A DNA stretch of 64,000 nucleotides from Bombyx mori. Lineage: Eukaryota > Arthropoda > Insecta > Lepidoptera > Bombycidae. Each line of letters begins with the position of its first letter. The first letter of the stretch is position 1. The position numbers and the translations under genes were made by a program. The notes below the pieces were generated by a model, which was not told the origin of the DNA, ran no database searches, and saw nothing but the letters and a program-made list of their open reading frames with translations. Shown here piece after piece: positions 24,001 to 38,800 of the stretch. Location of the stretch: contig NC_085123.1 of NCBI RefSeq assembly GCF_030269925.1, positions 5,456,001 to 5,520,000 of the forward strand. Reading direction: 5' to 3'.

Positions 24001-27000
24001 TCATATTGTTGAGGACTTTAAGGTTAATATCGGATGAAAAGTATTTTCAACTAGCTAATCCCGGCTACGCTTTGCTGTGGCTTCGTTGGATATTACTACA
24101 TCCCTATTTGAATTGGATGTTATTCACTGTTATATTAGTTTTAAATTGTTTGCACGGAAGCCAGATTTAGTTTCTAAAATCTAAATCACTTCTTATACAG
24201 TCTATCTGTCAGTGGAAGTCCCATCAAAATCGGTCCAGCTGCTTCAGAGGACTGAAACAAACCGGCAGACAGACAGGTGTTTTGTTATAAGTACAATATA
24301 CTCGTGTATGTACTTTCGTATTACATTCATTAATAAGCTGTTATTTTGACATTGCCATGTTAAAGTAATAAGATAAAGTCCTCCTTTTTGCCCGATTTGT
24401 TTTATTTTACTTCGGGCCCGATCGCTACCAAACTTCACACGATCACGCTCTAAACTAACCTGAAGTTATCTTGACAACTTTAATCGGTCTAGTCGTTTTG
24501 GACTTTATGCGGAACATTAAACACATCAGATTTTAAATATTTATCTGTATAAGCTTTTACCTGCCCATTGAAATTTTTAGGCATTTAGGTACATTATCAC
24601 CTTTTGTCATGATTGCTTTAAATGTTTGTATATAAAATTAATAAAATGTGATAATAATAATTGAATTAATTTTATATGTAATTTATAAAACAATCTCGTT
24701 ATTTATAAATATTTCAAGTTACCAGTAGGGAATAAGATAAGAGAATGTCACTAAAAACATAGTGCTGAAAATAACTGAAAATATTGCAAGCGACAAACCA
24801 AATAAGGCTTATATTAGCGTGCGAGTGAGAGATAAATAAATTCATCGTGTATCAGCCCAATATGAAGAAAATTGGCTCTAACAACATGTTTCTTCAGAAT
24901 TATTTCAAAATAAAAATTTACATGCATTGAGTGAAATGGATAAAACAATGATGTAGCTACTTTATCATTGTCTTATCGCTGATTTCACTCTAGCGTGCAC
25001 ACTAGAGCTCAATTTCCTTTGCCGGCTACTTGGTGTTTAAGAAATGGAATCGTCACAGCCATAATAATTGCACACGCAAATATATTCAACAGACACGTCT
25101 TGCCAGACGGTAAGCTAGTGCTGGGTGCTCGAAGATCGCTTCTGGAAGCTGGTAGTGGAGCAAGCGGTGCTGTTCTCCGATGCAAGGCGACCAACAAAGC
25201 TGGGACCGTTCTCTCTCGACCAGTAATACTACAACCAGGTCCGTATCGAATCCCTTATCTTATATCTTATACCTTTAAACGAGCAATTCTTGTATTGTTG
25301 TCTTATATATTCTGAGTCTGGGAAACGGCTCCAAGATTTTCATAAAATTTAGTGTACAGAGAATTTCGGGGGCGATAAATCGATCTAGCTACGATTTATT
25401 TTCAGAAAATGTTGTTTTATTCGTGTTCTCAATAATCAACTTTATCGATAATCAACTTTGTGACTCTTCCCGACTTCTATTGTCGAATAATAATACTATT
25501 TTTCTTAATTGAGAGCAACTAACTGCTTTAAAGACACCACAAGATGGCGTTATAAAAAAAAAACCGGTCATCATCTAGTCAATTTAAATTCATAGGTTTC
25601 AAGCATGTGCTGTGAAAGTCGAAGGATGATAAGCTATTCCTATGCTGTCAACTTTCCATAGAAACTCGGTAGTTAGACAAATAAATACATAACTAAAGAT
25701 ACCAATAATGTGCTTATGTCAATAGTTTTTTTAAGAACTTTTACACATTTTTTTGCTCTTTCTTTCTGTCTGTCACTGCAATTTTTCATTCTTCTTTTTT
25801 CCTTTTCAACACATCTTTTCCAGTTTCCTGAGTGACGTGGTGGAGAACTTTTTAGTTGCCACAGTAATAATGCACGCGGAAATTGCCTTTATAGAAAAAA
25901 AAATGATTTTTGGTTTTTAAATACAATATATAATTTTAATTAAATATAACACACCCTTTTAGAAAGTTTGATTCAAATAAATAGGTAATTGTGTGGTTTA
26001 GGAGAAAAGCCACGAGAAATCTCTTGTTTCTTGGATAACGACCACACGACCGTACTCTGTTGTAACATAACGCCTTTTAGCTCTAATTGTATCTTCGGAG
26101 CCGTACCCTAATAATCTCTGCATGAACGTAAAACAACCTACTCAGCCGCACAAGGATTTATTTCATATTAATCATTTGAACCAACATTACACGAAATTTA
26201 TAATGAAGGTATAATTACTGTTACGATATTGTTTTTGTTGCGGGCTTTGAACTTCGTTCCGCACCGGCATCAATTACGTAGAAGCTATACAATAAAAAAA
26301 ACATAAAAAAAACTCGCGAACAACGGACTTCTATATTAAACAAATGTAGGAGGAGAGAGAAAAACAAATTACAACTTCAAGTCGAGTCGGACCAATTAAC
26401 TTTCCGTTACACGGCCATGGGAATATGAAATAAAATGAAAAACAGCCGACGGCCGTCCGAGTTTTACACGGAAAAACTTTTAATTAAGGGATTAAAAATG
26501 ACATTACAGTGAGTTCGCAACAAGGTAACTTTTCTTTTGTTCGCTGCGTACGCCCAAGAATAAATTCCGGCGGCGGTAATATACCGATTAGGTAAATAGC
26601 TAAAATGTTGGAAAGATGCTCCTCTATTCCTCGAAAATGTTTGTTGAAACTTTGTTTGTTTGTTTGCGTTTCGGTTTGAAGGGTGGGGCAGCCGTTGTAA
26701 CTATATTGAGACCTTAGAACTTATATCTCAAGGTGGGTGGCGCATTTACGTTGTAGATGTCTATGGGCTAAATTAACCACTTAACACCAGGTGAGCTGTG
26801 AGCTCGTGCACCCATAAAAGCAATAAAAAAAAATGTTTTTGAAACTTAACTTACTATTACTACTACTTAAATACTATTTTATTGACTTCAATGGAATATA
26901 GAAAACATACATGCTAAAATGGGAATGCTAGAAGGAGTTTTCACATTGCTATAATGCTAAATTTAATACTTGAAATGATTCGTCAAGCTTCCATTAAAAA

Positions 27001-30000
27001 TTTCCAAGTCATTTAAGTTCCTGATAAATTCACGAGGGACTGTTAATTAATATAATATATTACTCGTAATTTCTCAGAGTAGATGAGTAAATGAATGAAC
27101 TCGTGAAGTTGCTAGCTTTGAAGACTTATTTATTTATTTATAACTTCTTATACTAGAAAGTATAAAGGCGGACTTAATGCCATAGGCATTCTCTAACAGT
27201 CTACCTTAGGGGAGTGCAGAGATGAAGCTTGGTAGGTGTAGTGTGAAGGTGATATTACTTAAACATATGTGTATATATAACATACATAATATTTATAGAT
27301 ACAAATACTCGTACTTAAATAAATACATATAAAACATATACATATAAACAAATAATATCAATTAGATGACTTACATGTTTAGCATAATACTTGTGCTGAC
27401 CAATTCTTGTAAGTGTCAAAATCGAGAAACGTTTGTCAAAATTATGAAATCCACTATTCGTTGAAGGCTACCTTTCGGATTCCGAAACTAGCCCTTGACT
27501 TACAGATTTTATCATATTTCAATATTTACTGTTACAATGGAGTTCGCTACAAAGAGAAAATTGAAAGGCAACAAATGGGAGCAGTGGCTTATTCTCATTC
27601 AAATGAGCTCCGTAGAAAGCGTTCGACACTTTGATGTTGAAATATTTATTTACCTTATTTCTGTGAGTTTTTCATTTCGACAATGAACGACTGAAATATT
27701 GTGATGAGAATAGGGCATCGTTAAATTAACATAATAGCAAATTCGCAAGTAACAAACGGTCTGTAACTTTTTCCATTAAGTCTGTGGTACTAGGTCTTCT
27801 TTATGGTAATGAGGTAAATCAAATATTTTTAAGTGGTGAATGATTTCTTTGTAAGATGAAAGGTAGATTTTTTTAATTTCAGTAATAAAAAAACTACTAG
27901 ACGATGACCGGTTTTTTTTTTATAACGCCATCTTGTTGTGTCTTTAAAGCGGTTAGTTGCCCTCAATTAAGAAAAAATAGTATTATTATTCGCCAATAGA
28001 TGTCGGGAAGAGTTGATTAATGAAAACACGTATTAAACAACATTTTCTGAAAAGAAATCGTAGCTAGATCGATTTATCGCCGCCGAAATCCCCTGTATAC
28101 TAAATTTTATGAAAATCGTATGAGCCGTTTCCGAGATTCAGATTATATATACCTTATATATACATATATACCCTTTATACTATATTTAAAGGTATAAAAT
28201 AAGATAAAAGAGTATTCGTATTCGAATAAAAGTACCTAAAATAAATATAATTGAAATCGATGATCATAAATAAAGGAATTATTCGCTTTATACTTTTAAT
28301 ATTTTGCTTGTGTAGATGATGTGTAAATTTTGAGTTTACTGTATAAAATTTTAACCTTCAAAAACACTAGCTATAGATTTGAAGCCGTGTTACGAAGTAT
28401 TTGCATTAAATTTTGTGGTAGTTGAAGCCTCAGAAGAAGCTAAAAGTGTTCAGCAAAATTTTAGCGTTTGTATTGCGTAGTGTATGTATTAACTTTTAAA
28501 TTGAACTAGAGGTCCCGCAGTAGTCGAAATTCGACCATAATTAATTGGAATTGTAAGTTTGTACACTATTATGATTGCATTTTATACTTCTATAATCACA
28601 AATTTCACCAAGACTACACTATAAAAAATATTAACAAAGGCAAACAATATTTAATCTCAATTTGACAACAGACGTCAAGAACAAAAGCTTGACAATAAAT
28701 AGTATGCATGCGTGTGTGCGTCAAATACATGGTATGTAGTGTGTGTAATGTTTTCTTTATTAATTTAATGTATATTTTATGCTGTATTTTAATAAATATT
28801 CGCATTGTGCACTTCTTCTCTATATTCTCTATAAGTGTGGAAAAATTCATACTCCTCCGTCCGCGCAATTTTCGTAAAAAGGGATACAAAGTTTTTGCTT
28901 CACGTATTAATATATAGATAGAGTAAATAATTGATTTATTCAAACAGGAAAACATTGCATTTATAATTTGACGTGACAAAATTACGATATTTATTAACAT
29001 TGACCATAATTGACCAGTGGAAGATGGCGTGTTAACTCATACTGCTCGGCAACTGACACCCGCCAAAGTTGGCGGTTCGGTTCTTATGAGATGTGAAGTA
29101 TCACCGCAGGTCGGTCTCGTGGAGGTCACGTGGCTTCAAGACGGACTTTCTCTGTCCTCAGGGTATTTAACCAGCGGTAAGTGAATAACCCAAATAGTAC
29201 TTTAGTTTAAGTGTCACGTTACGGTGTTTTTGGGCGTGCATAAAGAAGTTTCTATTTCACGTATTGGTATCAATCGTGTTACAGGTAAAAGAGCACACCA
29301 AGATTAATACAAAACAGTTCATTAACTTTATCTCCTGTGTTTGATGATAGATTTTCTTTTATTATAGCCAGTGACGAATTTTAAGGTTGTCAGTTAAATA
29401 ATTTAGAAATTTACAGTATTTTTTCCTATTTCTACAAGAAAATATGTCAATAACAAAATGAATGTAAGATATACAATAAATGTAAATCTTCAGGAGTGAC
29501 TATGCTCAAATTTCGAGTGAAAAAAAATTAACACCATGTTATATTAGTACTTTATATCCTAGATATAATGCAAAATATGAAAGACTTAGAAACTAGAATT
29601 CCTTAAGTATGGCTACGGAAACATAGAAACTAGAATTCCTTACGTATGGCTATGGAAACATATACAAAACTAACACAATTATTATCTGGGCCTTAAATGC
29701 TAAATAAAGTGACTTCAATCGAGAATAAAAGTCCATGGGACAGTAGTTAGGCCTACTAGACTAGACTAATACGATGATCGATGAAGATATTACTTTTTAT
29801 GTTCTTCTGCTTTTATAGTTAAAGTAATTGTTTTGATTAAATATCAATTTACATAAATGAGAATCCATTTTTAGATTCGCGATGGACAGCCGGAGCCGGT
29901 GGACTCTTACTCGGCACAGATTTGACTCAAGCTGATATACAAGCAGAATACTCCTGTCTGGCCGTAGATACGTTAAGTCCGGCGTTAAAACTCACTACTG

Positions 30001-33000
30001 ATGGTAATTTATTGAACCCATTACAGTTTTTTTTATTACTTAGATGGGTGGACGAGCTCACAGCCTACCTGGTGATAACTGGTTACTGAAGCCCATAGAC
30101 ACCTACAACGTAAATGCGTAAGAATATAATTTATTATGAAATGCTAAGGGATAAGACGTCCAGTGAATTCGTGTTGAGCGATGCACCGGTGTTCTAATCC
30201 CGCAGGTGGGTACCAATTTTTCTAATGAAATACGTACTTAGCAAATGTTGACGATTGACTTCCACGGTGAAGGAATAACATTGTGTAATAAAAATCAAAC
30301 CCGCAAAATTATAATTTGCGTAATTACTGGTGCTAGGACTTCTTGTGATTCCGCACGGGTAGGTATCACCGCCCTGCCTATTTCTGCCGTGAAGCAGTAA
30401 CGCATTTCGGTTTGAAGGGTGGGGCAACCGTTGTAACTATACTGAGACCGGAGGAACTCATAGCTCAAGGTGGGTGGCGCATTTACGTTGTAGATGTCTA
30501 TGGGCTCCGGTAACCACTTCACACTAGGTGGGCTGTAAGCTCGTTCACCCAACTATACAAAAAATTAATACGACCAAAAAAAATCGTTTCAGTTTTTTGT
30601 TTGAGTTTTTTTCATTTGAATTCGCTAAAAGTTTTCGTTAACAATTAATTTCTTATTATCCAATTATTCAGATAGCTGCTGGCTCGAGAATATAGAACTA
30701 AGTTCCGTAGAGGCTCAGACTGGAGATACTGTGATTCTTCCTTGTATACTAAGGCATGTCAGTGGTGATTCTCTTACGTGAGTATTTTAAATTATCAAAT
30801 GCTACGATACTTTGATATAGACAATTATTTATAGACATATGTAATTAAAGATAAATCCGATAAATAATTAACAAGACGCAAGATCTTTCCTTTATGTTTA
30901 CTCCAAAACTAGCGGATAAAATTGCTCGGCATACCGACGATCCGAATGTTGTTGTTCAGAACTCGTATTTAGGTAAGCTTATCTTGAAAATGTTGATAGC
31001 GAGGTTCAGGCATCTGTCAAATATCTTGTGTTCTATGATGACTACCACCATATACATGTGTCTGGCAATTAAGGTTCTAGATAGATATCGATAGAAAAGG
31101 TAATATCTTATCAAGGCCTACTTACGATACACTGTTAGATACTGTTAGAAAAGAAGAATTACATCATACATTTTTAATCCTTAAGTTGGCAGCGACAGGA
31201 CTCGAGTGGGACTTGGTCATCATCAAATGATGGTTCAGCACGTGGAGGAGCTCTTATATTCCCAGCAGTGAGACCGGACCATGCAGCAAAATATTCTTGT
31301 TCTTACGGCTCAGGATCTTCGCAAAGACTGCTCATTCGATTAATAGTTTACGAACCTTTAATTTTGACTGTCGCCCCAAATCCGTTGGTAAGTGACTGAA
31401 TGACCCCTTTCTTCTGTTTTAATAACATTATTAAACTTCAAAATTTAGGTGTATGGTGTAGAATAGCATGATTCCATTTCTTTCCGTGGGCGTCGTAATA
31501 GAAATTCCCCGAAGAATGGACAGCAGTATTCTCTGATCATAATATTAGAGTGCTGGAAACGTGAACCGGCATTATCTTATTTAAAAAAAAAAACTATTGC
31601 TATTTACTACTTTATTAATAAAAAAGCTAAAAGATGTCATCTAAAATTGTATGTATGTTATCCCAACAAAACGTTATGAACCTTTAAATTGGACCACACC
31701 TCTATGGAACTAATCATTAATAAGAACTATGAAAACCTTTAATACATTTGTAATATAAAAAATATAGACTAGATACTTTTTGGAATGCTTTAATACGATG
31801 ACAACATTTTTCAGACATTAGGGACTGGTGGTACAGGGCAATTTAACTGTTCGGTTCGCGGTGGACGTGGTAATGGGATTACCTTGAGCTGGCAACATGA
31901 AGGGCGCCCCCTTCACGCTCCACAAGCACGCCTGTCCGTCGGACCAGTACGTTCTCATCACGCTGGTACATATCAATGCACCGCTCACGACCACACTGAC
32001 ACGGCTGTTGCTGGCGCTGAACTTGTCCTCGCTGGTAAAGCTATAATTGTATTATTTGGTATAGAAGCAAAATTTTTAATAATTATTATTATATTACATT
32101 AGCTGACCCGGCAGACTTCGTAGTGCCTCAATCGATAAATAAAAGACCTAAACTTTTGTATAAAATAAACTTAAAACAAACAAAAGGAATTCGTCCGACG
32201 GAGGACACATCAAAGGAAAAAAACAAAATTGTTATTTTTATTTAATTCCAAGCATTTTCATATTTATCTACCTTTTAAACCTTCCCTGGACTTCCACAAA
32301 TAATTCAAGACCAAAATTAGCCATATCGGTCTAGCCGTTCTCGAGTTTTAGCAAGACTAACGAACAGCAATTCATTTTTATATATAGAGGTTATATTGTG
32401 TATCAATTGTATGTATATTTACGAATATATGTATGTATGTGTGTAATAGTGTGTATGTATATGTATATATTTCACTGGATTGGTACACCGCGCGTAATTC
32501 GTTTCCAAATGATTCTTGTCCATCTGATGGTTGTCTAGGAGAAATCGTTCTTAGCGATAAAACCGCCAATTGTACTTTTTTTGTGTTTAATGTATCGCAT
32601 TGTTTATTTATTTTTTGGTGTATAATAAATAATATTCTCTCCCTCTCTCTCTCTCTATAATTTAATCATTCAAAAAACGTCTAAATTTCCGTCTAAATCG
32701 GTACATTTTGGTAGCAGAGTATTGGCGGAGAATTCGAATATATTATCTTGTTGAAATTATTGATCTAGTAATTAATTAAAAACACAGGTATGCGGTACGG
32801 GCCTCCTTAAGTTACTGCTATAGCTTCTATAAATATTTTTCATAATAGTAGTATCCTCAACTATTTTCCTAACTGCCTAAATCTTAACTTTTTAGTATTG
32901 GCTTTTACGCCTAAGTTCCGCAATTGCTCATCTAAGTTAGTATTTTAAGGTAGATGGAAAGCAATTTCATATTGTTGCCTTAAAAATCTAAGAGAATCAA

Positions 33001-35830
33001 ATCAAATCAAATCAAAAAAAAATTATTCAACATAAATGAAAGTACATGAGATACTTGTTGAACGTCAAAAGAACTACCGCCAATTCACAAGAACTAGCCT
33101 CCGTCCTGAGAAGAATTGGCAAGAAACTCAGCGGGCATGTCTTTTTTTTTTTAATATTAGTTTTTTTTTTTTAATATTAGTTTTTTTTTTTAATATTAGA
33201 TTTTTGTGATGATGTTTGATTAGAATGAATGTCTTATTAGCACCTAACTACTGAATAAGCGACTAATAATCACTATGGGTTTAAAGTTTAATTTGAGCGC
33301 TTAATCAAATGTTAGCATTTTTCATTCACATTTATAATATTACTCGAATACATTAAAAAGGTTCTTTAGTTTGAGTTATGTTTTAGACAGACCACCGAGA
33401 CTGGTATCGACGTTTAGTGAAGCTGTTACGAGGATAGGACAGAGTATAGCTTTGAAATGTGCAGCTACTGGCTTACCATCCCCTCGCATACTTTGGACTT
33501 TAGACGATAGACCACTTCCATCAGCGCCAGACAAGTAAGAATTTTGTAAGAATAATTTCTTTTGCATTTCTTAAATTATTCTTATTTTTGAATATGACTG
33601 GTTTTTAATCTATATCTATACTAATATATGAATCTATAGTGGTTTTTACGGATGTTCCATTATAGCTACTGAACCATGTATCCGATTGGCTTGAAACTTG
33701 GTATCCATGTAGAAAATACATGTACTTAATGGATAGGCTAATATTTATATGAGTGTTAAACTCCCTACACCAGTTGCGGGACGTTAACGATGAGAATATT
33801 TTTGGCAGTGAGAAATAATGATGTTAATTTGAAATGCCCAGCGAAGCGGACGGGTACAACTAGTTATTCATAAACTGGTATACTCATCAGTATTTGTTTT
33901 CTTAGGTATAATGTAAATACTAGAGGAGAAACTGTGCCTGGTGCGGATGAAGGAACTGTAGTTTCCACACTTAGTATCACAATTAGAACTGCTGATGAAG
34001 GTGGACGATATGGATGTAACGCAACCAATTCTAGGGGATCGCACGTACATCATGCTAGATTAAATGTTTACGGTATGGACTCCCTAAAAAATTTCAAAAC
34101 CACTTACCTACTGAATTTAAGAATGTTTTCTTCTTCTTCTTTTTCTCCACCTTATCCCACTAGGTGGGGTCGGCATAGCTAATTTTTCTTTTCCATTCTC
34201 TTCTATCAGCCGTCATCTCAACACTCACTCCTCTCTCTCTCATATCGTCATTCACACATTTCATCCATGTCTTCTTCGGTCGACCTCTTCCTACCTTGCA
34301 CTATCATTTCCATACATCTCCTAGTCACATGCATCTTCTCTCTACGTATCGCATGTCCATACCACGCTAACCGTCTGCTCTTTAATTGTTGAAATTCTAA
34401 ATGATAAAATAATTTCCAGGGCCACCAAATATTAGGTATTTACACGCGATTCACGTTAAAACTGACAATGATGTGAAACTGCACTGCCCTTATTCAGGGT
34501 ATCCAATCAAGTAAGGAAAAATTTATTTAACTACTTAGATGCTTGTTGTTTGTGAAATATTTTTGACAAAGCTATTTTTTAGGGAGGTAGTTTGGCGTCG
34601 CGAGGATGGTTCGTTAGTAGACGTAGCAATGGAAGCTGGTGATGAACGAGGAATACTTAGATTACATTCTGTAAGGAGCGCCGCGTCAGGAAGCTACACT
34701 TGTGAAGTCCGAGCTGAAAGTGGAGAACTTGCAAGAAGAACTGTTCGCATTGAAGTTCACAGTAAGTAAATAAGAAATTAGAAATATAAGCTCTAGAATT
34801 TTCTTTGAGAATAGTTTAATCAACAGTTATTGTCTGTAGAGCCGCCAAAGATAGCGGATTTTCATTTTCCGGAAGAATTAGAAGTTGGTGGTAGTACTCA
34901 AGCAACATGCAGTTTGATAACAGGAGATAAACCAATACAGTTCACGTGGCACAAAGATAATTTACCAATACCTTCTGCGCTTAAGGTAACTGTTATTCAT
35001 AATTTGATTTCAGCAGGGGCTTTTAGAAAATTCTAAGTAGTATAGATAATAAAAATGTTTACAGACGGAGCAAAAAAACATGGATTTCTTTTCTATCCTA
35101 ATCATACAAGACCTAACATCAGCTCACAGTGGCGAATACACCTGCAAAGCATCAAACGATTTTGGTAGCGTAAGTCACAGTGCGCCTCTAATTGTGAAAG
35201 GTAACTTTAATATTAATTTTTAAAAAATGTAGATTCTGGAAATAATAATGAATAGTATAATATTTAAAACAGCTTTTCTGCATAGAGTCACCAACCTGGG
35301 TATGGCGAGCACAAAACATTTCAGTGTCAGCTGGTGCGGTACTTCTGTTGCCATGTTCTGCTAAAGGACAACCGACTCCTAGGATATCCTGGGAATATTC
35401 TGCTGGTAATTGGTATTTTTGGTTATTTTTGTTATTATACTATTTTTAACTAGATTTATTCTTGTTTTCACTGATTTACCTTAACTTTAAAATAGAACGA
35501 ACTAAATTATTGTGGGTATTGAATTTTTAGATGGTGATAATTGGCGACATGTCCTATGGAGTCAATCAGAGGCATCAGACATGGGAGGTGGCTCAGTACT
35601 TTCAGATGGAACAGTTTGGTTGAAAGAGGTCACTCCCGGACACGAGGGCTGGTACAGATGTACAGCAAGAGTTCAACATTCATTCTTGCACCATTCCTTT
35701 TATTTAGATGTTAGAGGTACATCTTCTAGAACCAATAATATCAAAGATATATCGAGAGGTGAAAGGCTATTTAGCTGAATCGACTTTTTTGCAACTTTAC
35801 AGGTTTACGTATTTAAAGTTTTAAATTTGG

Positions 35831-35867
<37 letters not shown>

Positions 35868-38800
35868 CCCCCAAACAATTGGACGTCCTCTGAAGAAAAA
35901 AATGCATTTAAACTGGCGTCCACCTGCTTTTGGCGTCCGCATACTGGACGCCACTTTGATAGCCAGTGGGGTTTACGTCCCATTGGTCCTGGCTAGCCGT
36001 AGGACAAATATCGATAGAAGCCAAATTATCTCTTAATTGGCTGCAATAATATATTAAACAGTTCGCGACGAAATCGTAACGCAGGTGTGGCACTGCTGTC
36101 GCGCGTATATTGACAGCCGCATATCTCGGGGAGTTCCTGACTAGGGATCCGCGTATTTGGCGTCCACAACTGCGACGTTGCCAGCTCGTTTGCAACATTG
36201 GATCACAATTAACACACGATATTTAATCAAAACAATATATTCGCCGTAGGTGGTATTCGCGTTGCGTATCATTAGGAGCCCGAGTTTATTTAAACTTTTA
36301 AAAAGTCAGAACAAAGAAAAACGCTCAAAGGAGTCTCAAGGCCGATTTTGATGAAAAATGAAACTGCATAATTGGATTTCAAAAATATCTATATTTCTAA
36401 CCAGGAATCGAAATCGGTGATTCTGAAAAAAAAGACACGTTCTGTATTTTTCTTCCTTGTTACCGACACTATCGAATGGTGTAATAATACAAGTGTATCT
36501 TTTATTTCAAAATAACGAAGTTCTATTCCTGGCTAGGAATATTGATATTTCGAAAATCCAATGATGTTATAGTAGTTTTCTTCAAAATCGGGCTCGAGAC
36601 TCGTTTTGCGCTCATAATTTTGGATTTGGCCACCCACTTCCACTTGAAAAATACACCTGTATAAAGTTATTTTATTTTAAACATAATATAGGCACTACTC
36701 GGCTCCCGAGTCGTGCCTATGTGTAGCCAGCTCAGCACCCGCTTACCGAGTGTAAATTAAAACACGATGATAAAGCTGCTAAATATGTTCAGTAAATTAT
36801 TTAAATAAATGAGAAATCGAACACCCAATAGCTTTATACGGACGACCAATAACTATATACGGACGCTCAATTGGTATATACGGATGTCCAATTCAAATCT
36901 AGTGGGATACCCAAGAGAAGTCGATTAAAAATATTTCTTCCAACTGCCAATAATTCCCATTTGTCCCGGGAAAATCTGTGGGGACAAATGGGAATAATCC
37001 AATATGGTGCAACACGATTGGCAACAGTATTTCCACCATACAGTAGCTTGTAGCCAAACAGTACTGCCTCACATACTGCCGTATTTTTATAATTAAAGTA
37101 AAGTATAATTAAAGTAGTAAAAAAAATAAAGTTATAAGTAAAGTAGTAAGTATAATTAAAGTAGTAGAAATACGTATTTAACAATTGTTCACGATTGACT
37201 TCCACGGTGAAGGAATCAGGGTACACATCGTGTAATAAAGATCAAACCCGCAAAATTATAATTTGCGTAATTACTGGTGATAGGACCTCTTGTAAGTCCG
37301 CATGGGTAGGTACCACCGCCCCGCCTATTTCTGCCGTGAAGCAGTAATGCGTTTCGGTTTGAAGGGTGGGGCAGCCGTTGTAACTATACTGAGACCTTAG
37401 AACTTATATTTCAAGGTGGGTGGCGCATTTACGTTGTAGATGTCTTTGGGTTCCAGTAACCACTCTACACCAGGTGGGCTGTGAGCTCGCCCACACATCT
37501 CGGCAATAAAAAAAAGCCAGGTTATTGGGCGTCCGTATATAGCTATTAGGCGTCCGTATATAGCTATTAGGCGTCCGTATATAGCTATTAGGCGTCCGTA
37601 TATACTTAGTCTGGCCGTAAATACTGTTACAATTAAAAATAATTATATGATTTCTCATTGAGTTTTCTCATTTTGGCGCCAATTGTACAATATTTTGCGA
37701 TATTAAAATGGAGTGGGGTAATAAAGAGAACCGAATCGCTGTGATTGCATTACACAAAGTAGGTATGGAGCCAAATGCAATTTTTAAAACTCTCTATACG
37801 CTTGGTATTAGTAAAATGTTTGTGTACCGGGCTATTAGTAGATGCAATGAGACCTCCTCTGCTTGTGACAGAAAAAGATTTGACCGTCCACATAGTGTTC
37901 GTACGAAAAAGGTGGTCAAAGCAGCAAGGGAAAGAATTCGAAAAAATCCTGTCCGAAAGCAAAATATTTTATCTCGGGAGATGAAGACAGCACCTAGAAC
38001 CATGTCGCGTATTTTAAAAGATGACTTAGGACTTGCAGCCTATAAAAGACGTACTAGTCATTTCTTAACTGATAATTTAAAAGAGAATAGGGTAGTAAAA
38101 TCGAAACAACTACTGAAGCTGTACGCAAAAAGAGGTCATAGAAAAATTTTGTTTACGGATGAGAAAACTTTTTACAATTGACCAACATTTTAACAAACAA
38201 AATGACCGTATTTATGCTCAAAGCTCTAAGGAAGCTTCCCAATTAGTCGACAGAGTGCAACGTAGGCACTATCCGACTTCAGTGATGGTTTGGTGGGGTA
38301 TTAGCTATGAAGGAGTGACTGAGCCATACTTTTGTGAAAAAGGTATCAAAACATTGGCACAAGTGTATCAAGATACCATTCTTGAAAAGGTAGTGAAGCC
38401 CCTTCACAACACTATGTTCAATAATCAAGAATGGTCCTTCCAGCAAGACTCGGAGCCAGGTCATAAAGCTCAGTCTACGCAGTCTTGGTTGGAAATGAAC
38501 GTTTCGGACTTCATCAGAGCTGAAGACTGGCCGTCGTCTAGTCCCGATCTTAATCCGCTGGATTATGTTTTATGGTCAGTTTTAGAGAGTACGGCTTGCT
38601 CTAAACGCCATGATAATTTGGAGTACCTAAAACAATCCGTAGGATTGGCAGTGCAAAATGTTCGCATGGAAAGAGTGCGTGCTTCTATTGATAACTGGCC
38701 TCAACGCTTAAAGGACTGTATTGCAGCCAATGGAGACTACTTCGAATAAGCTTTTTATACTTTACATTGTTTTATATTTATGTGTTAAACTAACACACTG

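Noticed and set aside
23889..24170. 93-codon + frame
   Set aside because: No domain, and its second half overlaps a decayed Helitron-like piece.
27413..27686. Overlapping 60-70 codon + frames
   Set aside because: No motif and no phase-compatible splice sites for the Dscam-like gene.
28614..29000. 128-codon open frame on the minus strand
   Set aside because: Lies within a Helitron-like repeat, is of low complexity, has no motif, and overlaps a conserved repeat rather than a gene.
35908..36198. 96-codon minus frame in the 5-kb intron
   Set aside because: No recognisable domain. It falls in a repeat-like region with ggcgtcc motifs.
37521..37602. CRISPR-like regular repeat
   Set aside because: The 21-bp units are contiguous with no spacers, and the context is a eukaryotic intron.
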